Source: Hygrophila difformis
Lineage: Eukaryota > Streptophyta > Magnoliopsida > Lamiales > Acanthaceae
NCBI GenBank assembly: GCA_030278955.1
Contig: JAOANR010000004.1
Span: 16,170,428 to 16,234,427 of the forward strand
Direction of reading: 5' to 3'
Length of the DNA stretch: 64,000 bases
Numbering within the stretch: the first letter of the stretch is position 1; each line of letters begins with the position of its first letter. Shown one piece after another: positions 22,646 to 33,839 of this stretch. The position numbers and the translations under genes were made by a program. Below the pieces are notes generated by a model. It saw only the letters and a list, made by a program, of their open reading frames with translations. It ran no database searches and was not told the origin of the DNA.

Positions 22646-24285
22646 TAGTTACTTTGCAATTATTATTATTTTTTTCTGAACAGAATATACATGCTAAGAA
22701 ATGAGGGTGATTTATTATTGAAGGCACTTTATGAAATTTAGCTGGTGGGAACAGATTTATGATCGAAGAAATATTAAAGTGCACGAAGATCAATCTAATC
22801 TAGCAATAAATTAAGCCTACACTACGTCTCATTCGTGAGCTTTAATTTAAGTTTGCTACAAACAAACCAATAAGGTTAGGAATCTGTCAAGTTGGAAATA
22901 ATTAAATTTTATACTGTACGATATAAAGAATCATTGACTTATTTAATAAACGTATATGATTGAAATTTTGGTTCACGTATAACTTTCAAGATTCTTGTTA
23001 GAATAATAAACATAAAGTAAAATAATAATGGACCAACAGTTGTTTAATTCATTTAATTTGGAGTATATGAGGAAGGCTAACTAATCTCTTGTGATAAATC
23101 TTTGGTGTTCATTTGGAAAAAATCTGGGGCTTGTATATATGTGAGTGATAAATTAATCAAATTAGTTGTTTGATAATTTTGATACCAACTTTTTCCTATG
23201 ATAAGCTGAAACCCAAAATACTTGTATTAACAGCGATTTCAAAAAAAGTTAATTAGATATTGTTTTAATTTATCTTGTATATTTCAAAAAAAAAAGTTAA
23301 TTTATCTCAAGACAAATTAGTTGATTCAATTTAATTGTTTTGCCAGCCCTAATGGTATGGATTTCTTTTATCAACCAAATAGAATCGTAAACCGTTCTAT
23401 GAAGGTGTGTGTTAGCGCTAGATCAATCAACAAAACTTATTTTGCGGAGGCACAAGCCCGTCACTATATGTGGTTAGGATGGGTGTTGCTAGTACAATTT
23501 AGAAAACATTGCATTGGAAATATGGATCAATACCAATAAATATTTGTGTGAGCCAAATGATTTCGTAGGGCTCTTAATTTGAGCACAAGAATAACATTGC
23601 AGTTACGAGTGGGCTTACTTAATGTGCAGAAATCAGAATTTCTCTCAATCGGTTTCTTCCATTAATGGTCAAATGTACGACCTTATGTAAGTAGTTAGTG
23701 ACATGAAAATCCAGATCTAACCAATCAAAAGATCCAAGCCAAATTCAAACAAGTGAGCTTGAATTATTAGCTAATTGAAGAAGACATATACCAGCCCAAT
23801 ACAAACAAACCCAATCCATATGACCCGTCACTTAATTAAATCCGAGCCGAACAGCTCGGTCCAAACCCATCAATTATTTATTTACCATACTCCAGCCCAC
23901 AACTTGCCAAGCCCAACTGATACATGCCCATTCCAAGTTCAGGACCAAGTCAACACTCACAAGTCACAACTCGCCCATTTCGTTTGCAGCAGCTTCCCCC
24001 AATCGGCTGCCCGTCACCTTCATCTTTGATTTCAGCGGCAACTGAAACAAACGACACCAGCAGCCTTCTTCATCTTCAGCTGCTACCCATCCCTTTCCAT
24101 CACCTCGTCACCTACCAGCAGCTCCCCTGCAGCACGCGTTATATACCAACACCTCCGGCCATCTCGCCGTCATCATCAGCTGCTCGCTCATCTTCCCGTC
24201 GCGCCACCCACCTGCCCGCAACCCATTATCCTCACTAGCTTCCATCTACTCACTCACCGTCTCGACAGCCGGTGGTCATCTCACC
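22646..24285. other. Intergenic, no gene recognised
   Basis: 22918-23030 repeats 20578-20690. From about 23780 the plus strand becomes C-rich and pyrimidine-rich up to the copia insertion at 24286. The short frames at 23321, 23775 and 23924 show no recognisable domain. The sequence interrupted at 24285 continues at 28099. Confidence 0.5.
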
Positions 24286-24750
24286 TGTTAAGTGGTGCAT
24301 ATGTTGTGGTGTATTTGTTGATAGGTGGAGTTAGTGGTGATAAGTGGAGTTAGTGGTGATGGAGTCCTAAGTGGTATCCCTTCTCCATTCCTATAAATAG
24401 AGGCTTTACCCATTGAAGAAAACACACCACACAAGAGAGAAATCTACACCACACAAGAGAGAAATCATTGAGAGTTTTGGCTTGAAGAGTTCTATACTCT
24501 TAAGCTTGTGTCTTGTAGGCTTTCCTTTTGTGAGGAGTCATTTGTTGAGTGGGTTTTGTGGGTAAGACAAATATTGTCCAAACCCTTTTTGTAAAATTTG
24601 CACCTCATAGTGAAAATTTGTTTCTCCTTTTGCCCGTGGATGTAGGTCGGTTTGACCGAACCACGTAAATTCTCCGTGTTTGTTTATTTTGCTGCATTTG
24701 GCTAATTTAGGTTTACAATTGGGTTTGTTTTTGGGCCTATTTCCGCAACA
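24286..24750 (+). repeat. Copia 5' LTR
   Basis: 465 bp with TG...CA ends. A TATA-like CTATAAATAGAGG lies at about 24391. Confidence 0.93.
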
Positions 24751-24753
24751 AAC

Positions 24754-24766
24754 TGGTATCAGAGCC
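24754..24766 (+). other. Primer-binding site (tRNA-Met)
   Basis: TGGTATCAGAGCC starts 3 bases after the LTR, complementary to initiator tRNA-Met. Confidence 0.92.
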
Positions 24767-24877
24767 CTGATTGCGTAGTATGCTCTGTGGTCGCAGTTAA
24801 TCTAATCTTCCACATCAGAAACGCATCTCGGTTAAGCTACCCTTTTGTGAGATTTGTTTGTGCCTCTTGTTAGCAAA

Positions 24878-25615
24878 ATGTCGGCCATAAATATTAAGGT
24901 TGATAAGTTCACGGGGAGGAATAGTTTTAGCCTTTGGCAAATCAAAATGCGGGCTTTGTTAAAACAACAAGGTCTGTGGGCTCCATTGAAGGAAAAGGTA
25001 GATCCAGATAATACTGAGATGGTGAGCCTGGAGGAGAAGGCTCATTCAACCATCTTACTGTGCTTGGCAAATGATGTCATTACCGAAGTTGCGACGGAAA
25101 CAAAGGCGTCTGGTTTGTGGTTAAAACTAGAAAGTCTTTACATGACTAAGTCTTTAACCAACAAGTTGCTATTAAAGCAACGTTTGTTCAGCCTACGGAT
25201 GCAGGAAGGTACATCTCTTCGAGACCATCTCGATAGATTAAACACTATCTTGCTGGAGTTGCGTAATATTGATGTGGCTATCGAGGATGAAGATGCCGCA
25301 TTAATATTATTAGTATCTTTACCACTATCATTTGAAAATTTTGTACAATCATTTATAGTTGGTAAAGATACTGTCAGTTTAGAAGATGTTCGTGCTGCTC
25401 TGCATAGTAGGGAATTGCGCCATAAGGCATCTTCGAGTAATGTAGATGATCAGGCTGCTGGGCTCGTTGTTAGCAGTGGCAAGGGACATGGAAAATTTGT
25501 AAAACAAAAGAAGAAAAAGTCTTTTGTTAAAGGTCCCAAGCCAGGTGATGTCTACAATTATTGTAAAGAGAAAGGACATTGGAAGACCCAGTGTCCCAAG
25601 ATGATGAAGAAGTAA
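24878..25615 (+). CDS. Copia gag (nucleocapsid/UBN2-type) protein
   Basis: The capsid protein of the copia element, which would package its RNA into cytoplasmic virus-like particles. I prefer the internal ATG at 24878 (MSAINIKVDKFTGRNSFSLW), typical of copia gag N-termini, over the in-frame ATG at 24854. The FTGRNSFSLWQIKM opening and the LKLESLYMTKSLTNKLLLKQ segment are characteristic of the UBN2 gag family. The C-terminal zinc knuckle reads YNYCKEKGHWKTQC: the first cysteine of CX2CX4HX4C is replaced, so the finger is probably defective. The frame stops at TAA 25613-25615, and protease follows in a different reading frame, so gag and pol are separated. Confidence 0.85.
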   Translation: MSAINIKVDKFTGRNSFSLWQIKMRALLKQQGLWAPLKEKVDPDNTEMVSLEEKAHSTILLCLANDVITEVATETKASGLWLKLESLYMTKSLTNKLLLKQRLFSLRMQEGTSLRDHLDRLNTILLELRNIDVAIEDEDAALILLVSLPLSFENFVQSFIVGKDTVSLEDVRAALHSRELRHKASSSNVDDQAAGLVVSSGKGHGKFVKQKKKKSFVKGPKPGDVYNYCKEKGHWKTQCPKMMKK

Positions 25616-25681
25616 CAACAGGGAACGCAACAAGAGTCTGTCTCTGTTGCGGTCAACGGCGATATAGATCCAGAGGATCAT

Positions 25682-26218
25682 TTGGCTTTGGTCACAAGCG
25701 TGCAACCATCGCAAGATGATGTATGGGTTCTTGATTCTGGAGCATCATACCACATGTGTCCTAACAAAGAGTGGTTTTCGAGCTACGAACCAGTCGATGG
25801 AGGAAATGTTTTTATGGCAAATGATTCTGTCTGTGAGACAGTTGGGATTGGTTCTATCAAGCTTAGAACACATGCCGGTGAAATTGCAACTCTGCACGAT
25901 GTCAGACATGTTCCAAAGCTGAAGAAGAATCTGATATCCTTAAGAGTCCTTGACAATAAGGGTTTCAGATACGAAGGGGAGCATGGAGAACTCTACATCA
26001 TGAAGAGATCGTCCGTGGTTTTGAAAGGAGTCTTGCATGGATCTCTGTATGTTGTGCAGGGATCCACTGTAATAGATTCTGTAGCTGCTGTTGCTGATAC
26101 TTCTGATATGTCCAGGCTATGGCATATTAGATTTGGACATATTGTTCGAGGGAGTTCTATGAGTTCTGCAAAAACAATGAAATTGCTGGACATACACAAA
26201 GTTTGGAACACTCCATAA
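25682..26218 (+). pseudogene. Copia protease and GAG-pre-integrase remnant
   Basis: The aspartic protease motif is WVLDSGASYHMCPNKEW, with catalytic Asp in DSGAS. It is followed by the FMANDSVCETVGIGSIKL and DVRHVPKLKKNLISL segments, and then WHIRFGHI, the start of the integrase zinc-binding region. The frame then jumps out of the integrase: most of the catalytic core is missing and the reading ends at 26218. The fragment cannot make a functional integrase. Confidence 0.82.
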
Positions 26219-26473
26219 CAGAATGGGGTGTTAAAGCGTATGATCAGACGCTTTTCGGGGAGAGCACATTACATGCTCTCATGTTCTGGATTGCGAAGGA
26301 GCTTTTGGGTAGAGGCAATTGACATTGCCTGTTTTCTGATCAATTGGGCACTTCATAGAGGAATTGATTGTCGGATTCCTTATGAGGTTTGGTCGGGTAA
26401 CTCTTGTGATTACTCGAATTTGAAACCTTTTGGACATACGGCATATGTCTGTGAGGGAAAGTTGAAACCTTGA
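26219..26473 (+). pseudogene. Copia integrase C-terminal fragment
   Basis: Reads QNGVLKRMIRR, FWVEAIDIACFLINW and PYEVWSGNSCDYSNLKPFG, the well-conserved downstream half of copia integrase (the NG-x-x-E region onward). It ends in a stop at 26471-26473. The expected Glu after QNG is replaced by Leu-Lys, so the catalytic triad is also incomplete. Confidence 0.75.
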
Positions 26474-26579
26474 GTGAAGAGTCAATTTTGGGTGCTGACA
26501 ATAAGGTGGAGCTTCAAAAGATGACTCAGGCGAGCAAGATTGAATTTTCAACTGTGTGTAGAGTTCGACATTTTGGGAT

Positions 26580-27444
26580 TTGGGTGCAGCGCAGAATTGG
26601 GGATTGAGATCTATTGAGATAGATCAAAAGAAGCTTTTCTTGTCACAGAAAAGCTACATCCAGAAGGTTCTGTCAAAGTTTGGAATGTCTTCGGCGAAAC
26701 CTTTGAATACTCCATGTGCTACTAATACACAACTCTCAGCTACCTTTGCACCTAAATCTGAAGCTGAGAAGGAGTATATGGCAAAGGTTCCATATTCTAG
26801 TGCAGTGGGCAGCTTGATGTATGCCATGGTGTGCACTAGACCTGATTTGGCACAAGCAGTCAGCGTGGTTAGCCGATTCATGGCGAACCCAGGAAAAGAG
26901 CATTGACTCGCTGTCAAGCGAATCTTTCGCTATTTGAGAGGTACATCTGATGTTGGTCTCATTTATGGAGGCGACTTGCAGTGTTCGGTGGTTGGGTATT
27001 CTGATTCTGATTATGCTGGAGATGTGGATAGCAGGAGATCAATGACTGGTTATGTTTTCACTCTTGGAGGTTCTGTCGTTAGTTGGAAAGCAACTTTGCA
27101 GGCTACAGTAACATTGTCTACTACGGAGGCAGAATACATGGCATTGACACAGGCTGCCAAAGAGGGAATTTGGTTAAAAGGACTGGTTGGCGATCTCGGT
27201 CTACATCAAGATCAAGCAGTTGTGTTTTTGTGATAACCTCAGTACAATATGTTTGGCTAAGGATCATGTTCATCATGAGAGAATCAAACACATTGACGTG
27301 AGATATCATTTTCTGAGATCAGAATCGAGGATCAAAGTGCAGAAGATTGCTACAGCAGATAATCCTGCAGATATGTTCACTAAACCTGTACCTCATAGCA
27401 AGTTTCGACATTGCTTGGACTTGCTAAATGTTTTGAGCTGTTGA
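26580..27444 (+). pseudogene. Copia reverse-transcriptase tail and RNase H
   Basis: The segments lie in order but in broken frames. 26580-26906 reads LFLSQKSYIQKVLSKFGM and VGSLMYAMVCTRPDLAQAV (RT C-terminus) and ends at TGA 26904-26906. 26934-27233 reads VGYSDSDYAGDVDSRRS and STTEAEYMALTQAAKEGIWL (RNase H, with acidic residues in SDSDYAGD and TEAEY). 27187-27444 finishes with HIDVRYHFLR and DNPADMFTKPV. The RT catalytic YVDD region is missing. The segments are in order within the element and end about 180 bp before the 3' LTR. Confidence 0.82.
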
Positions 27445-27625
27445 TTGCCTCTTCGAGGCATTTTGTTTTCCCATGGTGGGAAATTTGGAGGCAAAAGAAG
27501 AGTTGGAGTACCGTTTGGCACATCCGTGTGCATGGTTTGGGTACATTTGTTTTCAGGAAAGTTTGAGATCAAGGTGGAGGCTGCTCATCATTCGACTTTC
27601 ATTAATATGCACCAAGGTGGAGATT
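27445..27625 (+). other. Copia 3' untranslated region and polypurine tract
   Basis: Non-coding; the purine-rich AAGGTGGAGATT (27614-27625) abuts the 3' LTR and is the likely plus-strand primer. Confidence 0.7.
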
Positions 27626-28093
27626 TGTTAAGTGGTGCATTTGTTGTGGTGTATTTGTTGATAGGTGGAGTTAGTGGTGATGGAGTCCTAAGTGGTATCC
27701 CTTCTCCATTCCTATAAATAGAGGCTTTACCCATTGAAGAAAACACACCACACAAGAGAGAAATCTACACCACACAAGAGAGAAATCTACACCACACAAG
27801 AGAGAAATCATTGAGAGTTTTGGCTTGAAGAGTTCTATACTCTTAAGCTTGTGTCTTGTAGGCTTTCCTTTTGTGAGGAGTCGTTTGTTGAGTGGGTTTT
27901 GTGGGTAAGACAAATATTGTCCAAACCCTTTTTGTAAAATTTGCCCCTCATAGTGAAAATTTGTTTCTCCTTTTGCCCGTGGATGTAGGTCGGTTTGACC
28001 GAACCACGTAAATTCTCCGTGTTTGTTTATTTTGCTGCATTTGGCTAATTTGGGTTTACAATTGGGTTTGTTTTTGGGCCTATTTCCGCAACA
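27626..28093 (+). repeat. Copia 3' LTR
   Basis: 468 bp, ends CCGCAACA and is followed by the target duplication TCACC (28094-28098). Confidence 0.93.
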
Positions 28094-28201
28094 TCACCCT
28101 TGGACGACAAGCCTCTCTTGTCTCTCACTTGGAGGACGAGTAGCTGGACGAGAAGCCTCGTCGTCTCACACCTCTCCTCCTCATATGTCGTCTACTGTGT
28201 G

Positions 28202-29155
28202 GATTCAAAGAGTGTGGAATCCAAAGAAGAAAACTCTGCCACTGTGTGATGCTGCGACTACAGACCAACAACACTCTACATTAACTAAAGAGAATTTTGA
28301 AGTTATGCCTTCAGAGTTAGAAAGACGAGGCATTGGACTAACTGTTACTGAAAAATATTCCCAGCCCAAAGATTGAACTACTGGAGTTGAGATAAAGATA
28401 CATGGTTGTGATGAAATTGTTACCGAAGTGTCATCATTACTCACAGGCTATTGTATCAGTGGTTGTTTTGCTTATGTACCAACCAGAAATGCTTCCCGAC
28501 TCAGTTCAAAATGGGTAAACTGATTTCTTTTACATTTGATTTTTGAACTAATGAATTTTTTTATTGTTAAAGAGATATTAGGTTATTTCGATGAACGATG
28601 CCCATATGCTTGATGAAGCTCCCATCAAGGAGGGAAATAAAGGTGTCTATCCCAAGCTTAATATTGAGGGAGAGATTCGGAGAAGCTTGGCCTACAAGTT
28701 TGGTATTAGTATACTTGGTTGGTAATGTTGATCTATATTGAGAATTTACATTTTAATTGAATATTACAGCTACATGATAATTTCTGATGGATTTATCTAT
28801 ATACTTCCTCCGTTTTTAAATGATAGCTGCGTTGGAGAATTTGGCACTATTCACACAATCACTTTGACTTGAAGTTTTATCATAGTTATTCAAGTTAAAA
28901 TATAGTCAATTGAGATCTTGTTAGATTCGTCTCGTCTTGTAGTTTTTAATATCGAACTTTTAGAATTTTTACTTGTACCGAACTTGAGTTATTACTGATT
29001 TAAAATGTACATTGGACTGCGTGCTACGTGGGTCCGTAGCAAACAAAAAAAACGGAGGGAGTATCATACTGTGATCTTTGATTGTGATAGTAACACTTTT
29101 TAATGTTTGAGACACTATTGATGGGATCATCATCTACACAAAAAGAGAGGGAGAT
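28202..29155 (+). pseudogene. Copia-like internal 3' region, copy A
   Basis: Similar to 30951-31641 over its whole length apart from the MITE insertion. The opening reads IQRVWNPKKKTLPLC, close to the W-x-PK junction between gag and protease in some copia lineages, and the frame stops at 28374-28376. It ends with AAAAGAGAGGGAGAT, a polypurine tract directly before the LTR. No protease, integrase or RT is present, so the inside of the element is almost entirely deleted. Confidence 0.6.
28804..29061. mobile_element. Stowaway-like MITE inside copy A
   Basis: 258 bp, left end CTTCCTCCGTTTTTAAATGA and right end AAACGGAGGGAG, flanked by TA (28802-28803, 29062-29063). The corresponding place in copy B (CGATATATCATACTGTG, about 31542) has no insertion, a direct empty-site confirmation. 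Confidence 0.92.
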
Positions 29156-29875
29156 TGTTAGTACACTAAGCTTTTTGTGCAGATGAACAGTGTCGTCAAA
29201 ATGTAGTTGTAGCTACACAACAACAACAAGAATATGCCATGAAAGTTACTGATTACAGCACAGGTGCTGGAACAACTGCTTAACGACGACAGTTACAGTT
29301 TTCAGATTTAGTCAGTTTGTTTGAGTCTCTCTTATATAAACGTGTATTGTAATTCAGAGTTGTAATTTTCCATTCATTCATTTTTTAGTCAAGTATTCTG
29401 AATTAGTTTTTGAAAGAGAGCTGATTGTATTTTTCAAGATTGAGTTGTAAATTCATTAGGAAGAATCAAGATTTGAGAAGGAGTTTTCATTGAAGACATT
29501 CTACATGTTTTGATCGCAAGAAGAAGTATGACGGAGCAATTCAGGGATTAGATGAAGATCATGGTGAATGACAGACTGAGATCGTGCCTTGGAGATTTCA
29601 ATTAGGGTGGTTTTCCCTACAATCGGACTTGAGGGGGAGTCCCAACGACGTCTGCTTGTCTAGAGTTAGTGAGTTTGGTCTCGTGTTTTAGGCATTGGAT
29701 AGAGTTTGTGTTCTTGATTTTCAGTCTAGTGGAGTCGCCTGGATTGCTATCCCCCAGATGTAAGTTGCAAAACGGAACTGGGTCAACAAATTATTGGTGT
29801 TCTTTTCTGCTTTCTAAACGACGTTACAACACAATGATAATGACACGTCAAGAATCTTGAATTAAGGGACCTACA
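29156..29875 (+). repeat. Copia-like LTR 1
   Basis: 720 bp from TGTTAGTACAC to GGGACCTACA. It is preceded by a polypurine tract and followed 3 bases later by a tRNA-Met primer site. It keeps the empty site CGTGTATT (about 29340) of the hAT element found in LTR 2. Confidence 0.75.
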
Positions 29876-29878
29876 AAT

Positions 29879-29891
29879 TGGTATCAAAGCC
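29879..29891 (+). other. Primer-binding site (tRNA-Met variant)
   Basis: TGGTATCAAAGCC, one base different from the usual TGGTATCAGAGCC. Confidence 0.8.
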
Positions 29892-29926
29892 TTCCATCGC
29901 AGTTGTGGAGATAAAGAATCTTCAAA

Positions 29927-30775
29927 ATGAAGAGAAAAGGCGCATCAACGAAAAGGATGAGAACACATCAAGTGGCTTTTCAAGAAGACCATCGCATTGA
30001 ATGTTGTAGAAAAGTTTGAAGATATTTCTGAAGAAGAGATATTCTACATAACCAATGAAGTGGTCAGAATGCTTCAAGAAAGAAGGGTCGGCCAATTCAA
30101 CGAAGGAAAGGTCCAGAAATGTTGTTCTGATGATGTTCAAACGAGGACATACTTTAGTGCAAGAACTTGAAACGAGGAGAAAGTAGTAGAAATGAACTTC
30201 AAGCGACACTCAGTCATTACGACGACAGAGAAACGACGGATGACCACAGAAGTGAAAATGAAGATGTCATTGCATTCACTCTAAGAGATGTCGGTCCTAC
30301 AAAAGGTAACTCCGAGTCAATACAATTAATTGCTGACATTTCTTCTATTGTTAAAGGAGAAACATGTGATATCTATGAAGAAATAGCTGAAGCTTATGAG
30401 GAACTTAAGGAAGATTTTGAAGCAGCTGTACAAGAGAACAAGAAGTTGTTGGACAACTCGCTGACGCCTGGATTGCATATGACAGAGAAGAAGTTGTGAA
30501 AGCCAAAGCTCTTAAAGATCTGAAAGCCCTGAAGGATAAAAATGCTGAACTCAAGCTTTAGATCACCACACTGACTGAGGAAAATGAATCTTTTTAGAAT
30601 GAGTTGAATGATTTGAAGACACGGATTGTTGATTTAGAGAAGATGGTTAAAAGCAATGACAAATTGGATAAATTACTTTCTATTGGCAAGAGTTCTAAAG
30701 ACATGATAGGAATTGGTTATAAGAATCAAGCATCTACTGGAAAAAGAATTTTGTAAGTGCAGGATACTTTGAGTC
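29927..30775 (+). pseudogene. Copia-like gag remnant
   Basis: Broken frames rich in Glu and Lys: 30167-30499 reads EIAEAYEELKEDFEAAVQENKKLLDNS, followed by stretches such as LKDLKALKDKNAEL and ENESF.NELNDLKTRIVDLEK and a coiled-coil-like KSNDKLDKLLSIGKSS. This matches the C-terminal gag region of some copia lineages, in which a coiled coil precedes a short conserved tail. Several stops interrupt it. No zinc knuckle was found. Confidence 0.5.
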
Positions 30776-30950
30776 AACGTCTACATACTCACAGGATCCG
30801 GAAGTTTCAACATCATCTCAACGACGCAAGGATTGTCTCTATTGCAATCTACCCGAACACACTGCTGAAACCTGTATGCGAATTATTCGTGATCTTATGA
30901 ATGGACGACCAGTGGTTTGGCCTTCACAAGAACTCAAAATGAAGATCAGA

Positions 30951-31641
30951 ATTCAAAGAGTGGATTCCAAAGAAGAAAACTCTACCACTGTGTTATGTTG
31001 CGACTACAGACCAACAACACTCTACATTAACTAAAGAGAATTTTGGAGTTATGCCTTCAGAGTTAGAAAGACAAGGCATTGGGCCAATTGTTACTGAAAA
31101 ATATTCCCAACCCAAAGATTGAACTACTGGAGTTGAGATAAAGTTACATAGCTGTGATAAAGTTGTTACTGAAGTGTCATCGTTACTCACAGACTACTGT
31201 ATTAGTGGTTGTTTTGCTTATGTACCAACCAGAAATGCTTTCCGACTCAGTTCAAAATGGGTAAACTGATTTCACTTACATTTGTTTTTTGAACTAATGA
31301 ATTTTTTATTGTTAAAGAGATATTAGGTTATTTAGATGAACGATACCCATGTGCTTGATGAATATCCCATCAAGGAAGAGAAATAAAGGTATCTATCCCG
31401 AGCTTAATATCGAGGGAGAGATTCAGAGAAGCTTGGCCTACAAGTTTGGTATTAGTATACTTGGTTGACAATGTTGATCTATAATGAGAATTTACATTTT
31501 GAGTGAATATTACAGCTACATGACAATTTCTCATGGATTTATCGATATATCATACTGTGATCTTTGATTGTGATACTAACACTTTTAATTGTTTGATACA
31601 CTATTGATGGGATCATCATCTACACAAAAAGAGGGGGAGAT
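30951..31641 (+). pseudogene. Copia-like internal 3' region, copy B
   Basis: Paralogue of 28202-29155 without the MITE. It ends with the purine run AAAAAGAGGGGGAGAT before LTR 2. The paralogous frame is interrupted relative to copy A. Confidence 0.6.
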
Positions 31642-32395
31642 TGTTAGTACACTAAGCTTTTTGTGCAGATGAACAATGTCGTCAAAATGTAGTTATAGCT
31701 ACACAACAACAACAAGAATATGCCATGACAGTTATTGATAACAACACAGGTGTTGGAACAAGAGCTTAACCACGACAATTACAGTTTTCAGATTGAGTCA
31801 GTTTGTTTGAGTCTCGCTTATATAAATGTGTATTTAGAGCTGTAAACGAGCCGAACCGAATCGAGCTTCAAGTGTTTGAGCTCTGTTCGTTAAGCTTAAC
31901 GAACGAATACGAACCGAGCCAAAAATCTTAACGAGCTAATTTTCATGTTTTAGCTCTGTTCGTTTAACCTTATGAACGAGCTAATAACGAACGAACACGA
32001 GCCTAGTCGAGCTTAGTTAACGAACCATTTATTTTATTAATAGATTTATTTGTTTTAGAATGAAATTAGGTGTGAAAATGTAATGTATATTGTAATATAA
32101 TTTATGAGAGAAATGTGAAATTAATAAAAATGAAAAATGAAAAGAATAACTAGATGAAATTTTTATTTTTTATAATATATATTCCATTAAAAAAGAATTC
32201 CGAACTGTTCGCGAACTTAACGAACGAACACACAAACCAAATTATGCGTTTGAGCTCGGTTCGTTTAATTACCGAACGAACTGTTAACGAACGAACACGT
32301 GTCGAACGGAGCTCAGCTCACGAACTGTTTGTTCTATTTACAGCTCTACGTGTATTGTAATTAAGAGTTGTAATTTTCCATTCATTCATTTGGAT
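31642..32395 (+). repeat. Copia-like LTR 2, truncated and split by a hAT element
   Basis: It follows LTR 1 from TGTTAGTACACTAAGC, is interrupted by the hAT element at 31835-32348, resumes, and departs from LTR 1 after CCATTCATTCATTT. LTR 1 continues nearly 500 bp further. A18 (32396-32413) follows the truncated end. Confidence 0.75.
31835..32348. mobile_element. hAT non-autonomous element
   Basis: 514 bp with terminal inverted repeats TAGAGCTGTAAA and TTTACAGCTCTA and an 8-bp target duplication with one mismatch (TGTGTATT at 31827-31834, CGTGTATT at 32349-32356). It is rich in GAACGAGC/GTTCGTT words. The empty site is present in LTR 1. Confidence 0.9.
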
Positions 32396-32413
32396 AAAAA
32401 AAAAAAAAAAAAA
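32396..32413 (+). repeat. A18 run at the truncated LTR end
   Basis: Eighteen A follow TTCATTTGGAT; compare LTR 1, which continues with different sequence. It could be a poly(A) tail or a simple homopolymer. Confidence 0.85.
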
Positions 32414-32467
32414 CGAGACCAGAATAATTGGGATGGAGTAGAGTATTTAATTGTGCCATATTGCAAA

Positions 32468-32545
32468 ATGGGCCGGGCCCATTTCCTTTAAACAGCGCCG
32501 CCCTATACATTTCTATAAAATCATATAAAGTCGTCATTAGGGTTT
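32468..32545 (+). promoter_or_regulatory. RPL38 promoter: Site II palindrome, TATA-like word, telo-box
   Basis: ATGGGCCGGGCCCAT (32468-32482) contains two Site II words (TGGGCC/GGCCCA) head to head. TATAAAAT lies near 32513. TTAGGGTTT (32537-32545, inverse of AAACCCTAA) is a telo-box. Site II plus telo-box is the known signature of plant ribosomal-protein gene promoters controlled by TCP-type factors in dividing cells. Confidence 0.8.
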
Positions 32546-32621
32546 TCTGCCGCTCTCCTTCAGCTTCTCCGGAAAACAGCAGCTACGTCTCGGCCGCTCT
32601 CGTTCAGCTTCTCCGGAAAAC

Positions 32622-33839
<1,218 letters not shown>

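Larger units (their letters stand above)
24286..28093 (+). mobile_element. Ty1/copia retrotransposon, internally deleted
   Basis: Complete boundaries: a 465-bp 5' LTR and a 468-bp 3' LTR, both starting TGTTAAGTGGTGCAT and ending TTCCGCAACA, with target duplication TCACC at 24281-24285 and 28094-28098. The gene order gag, protease, integrase remnant, RT tail and RNase H is the copia order. At 3.8 kb it is shorter than an intact element, because most of the integrase and the front of RT are missing. The two LTRs differ by small indels: an extra GTGATAAGTGGAGTTA unit in the 5' LTR and a third CTACACCACACAAGAGAGAAAT unit in the 3' LTR. Confidence 0.93.
28202..32413 (+). mobile_element. Degenerate copia-like tandem (internal-LTR-internal-LTR)
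   Basis: Two paralogous internal 3' regions (28202-29155 and 30951-31641) are each followed by an LTR starting TGTTAGTACACTAAGC (29156 and 31642). Only the first LTR is followed by a primer-binding site and gag-like sequence. The second LTR is cut short and ends in an A18 run. One copy carries a MITE (28804-29061) that is absent at the matching point of the other copy (about 31545). The second LTR carries a hAT element (31835-32348) absent from the first LTR (about 29340). All coding parts are broken. Confidence 0.75.

Noticed and set aside
23321..24238. Short plus-strand frames as a host gene
   Set aside because: No recognisable domain or splice pattern; composition reflects pyrimidine-rich DNA.
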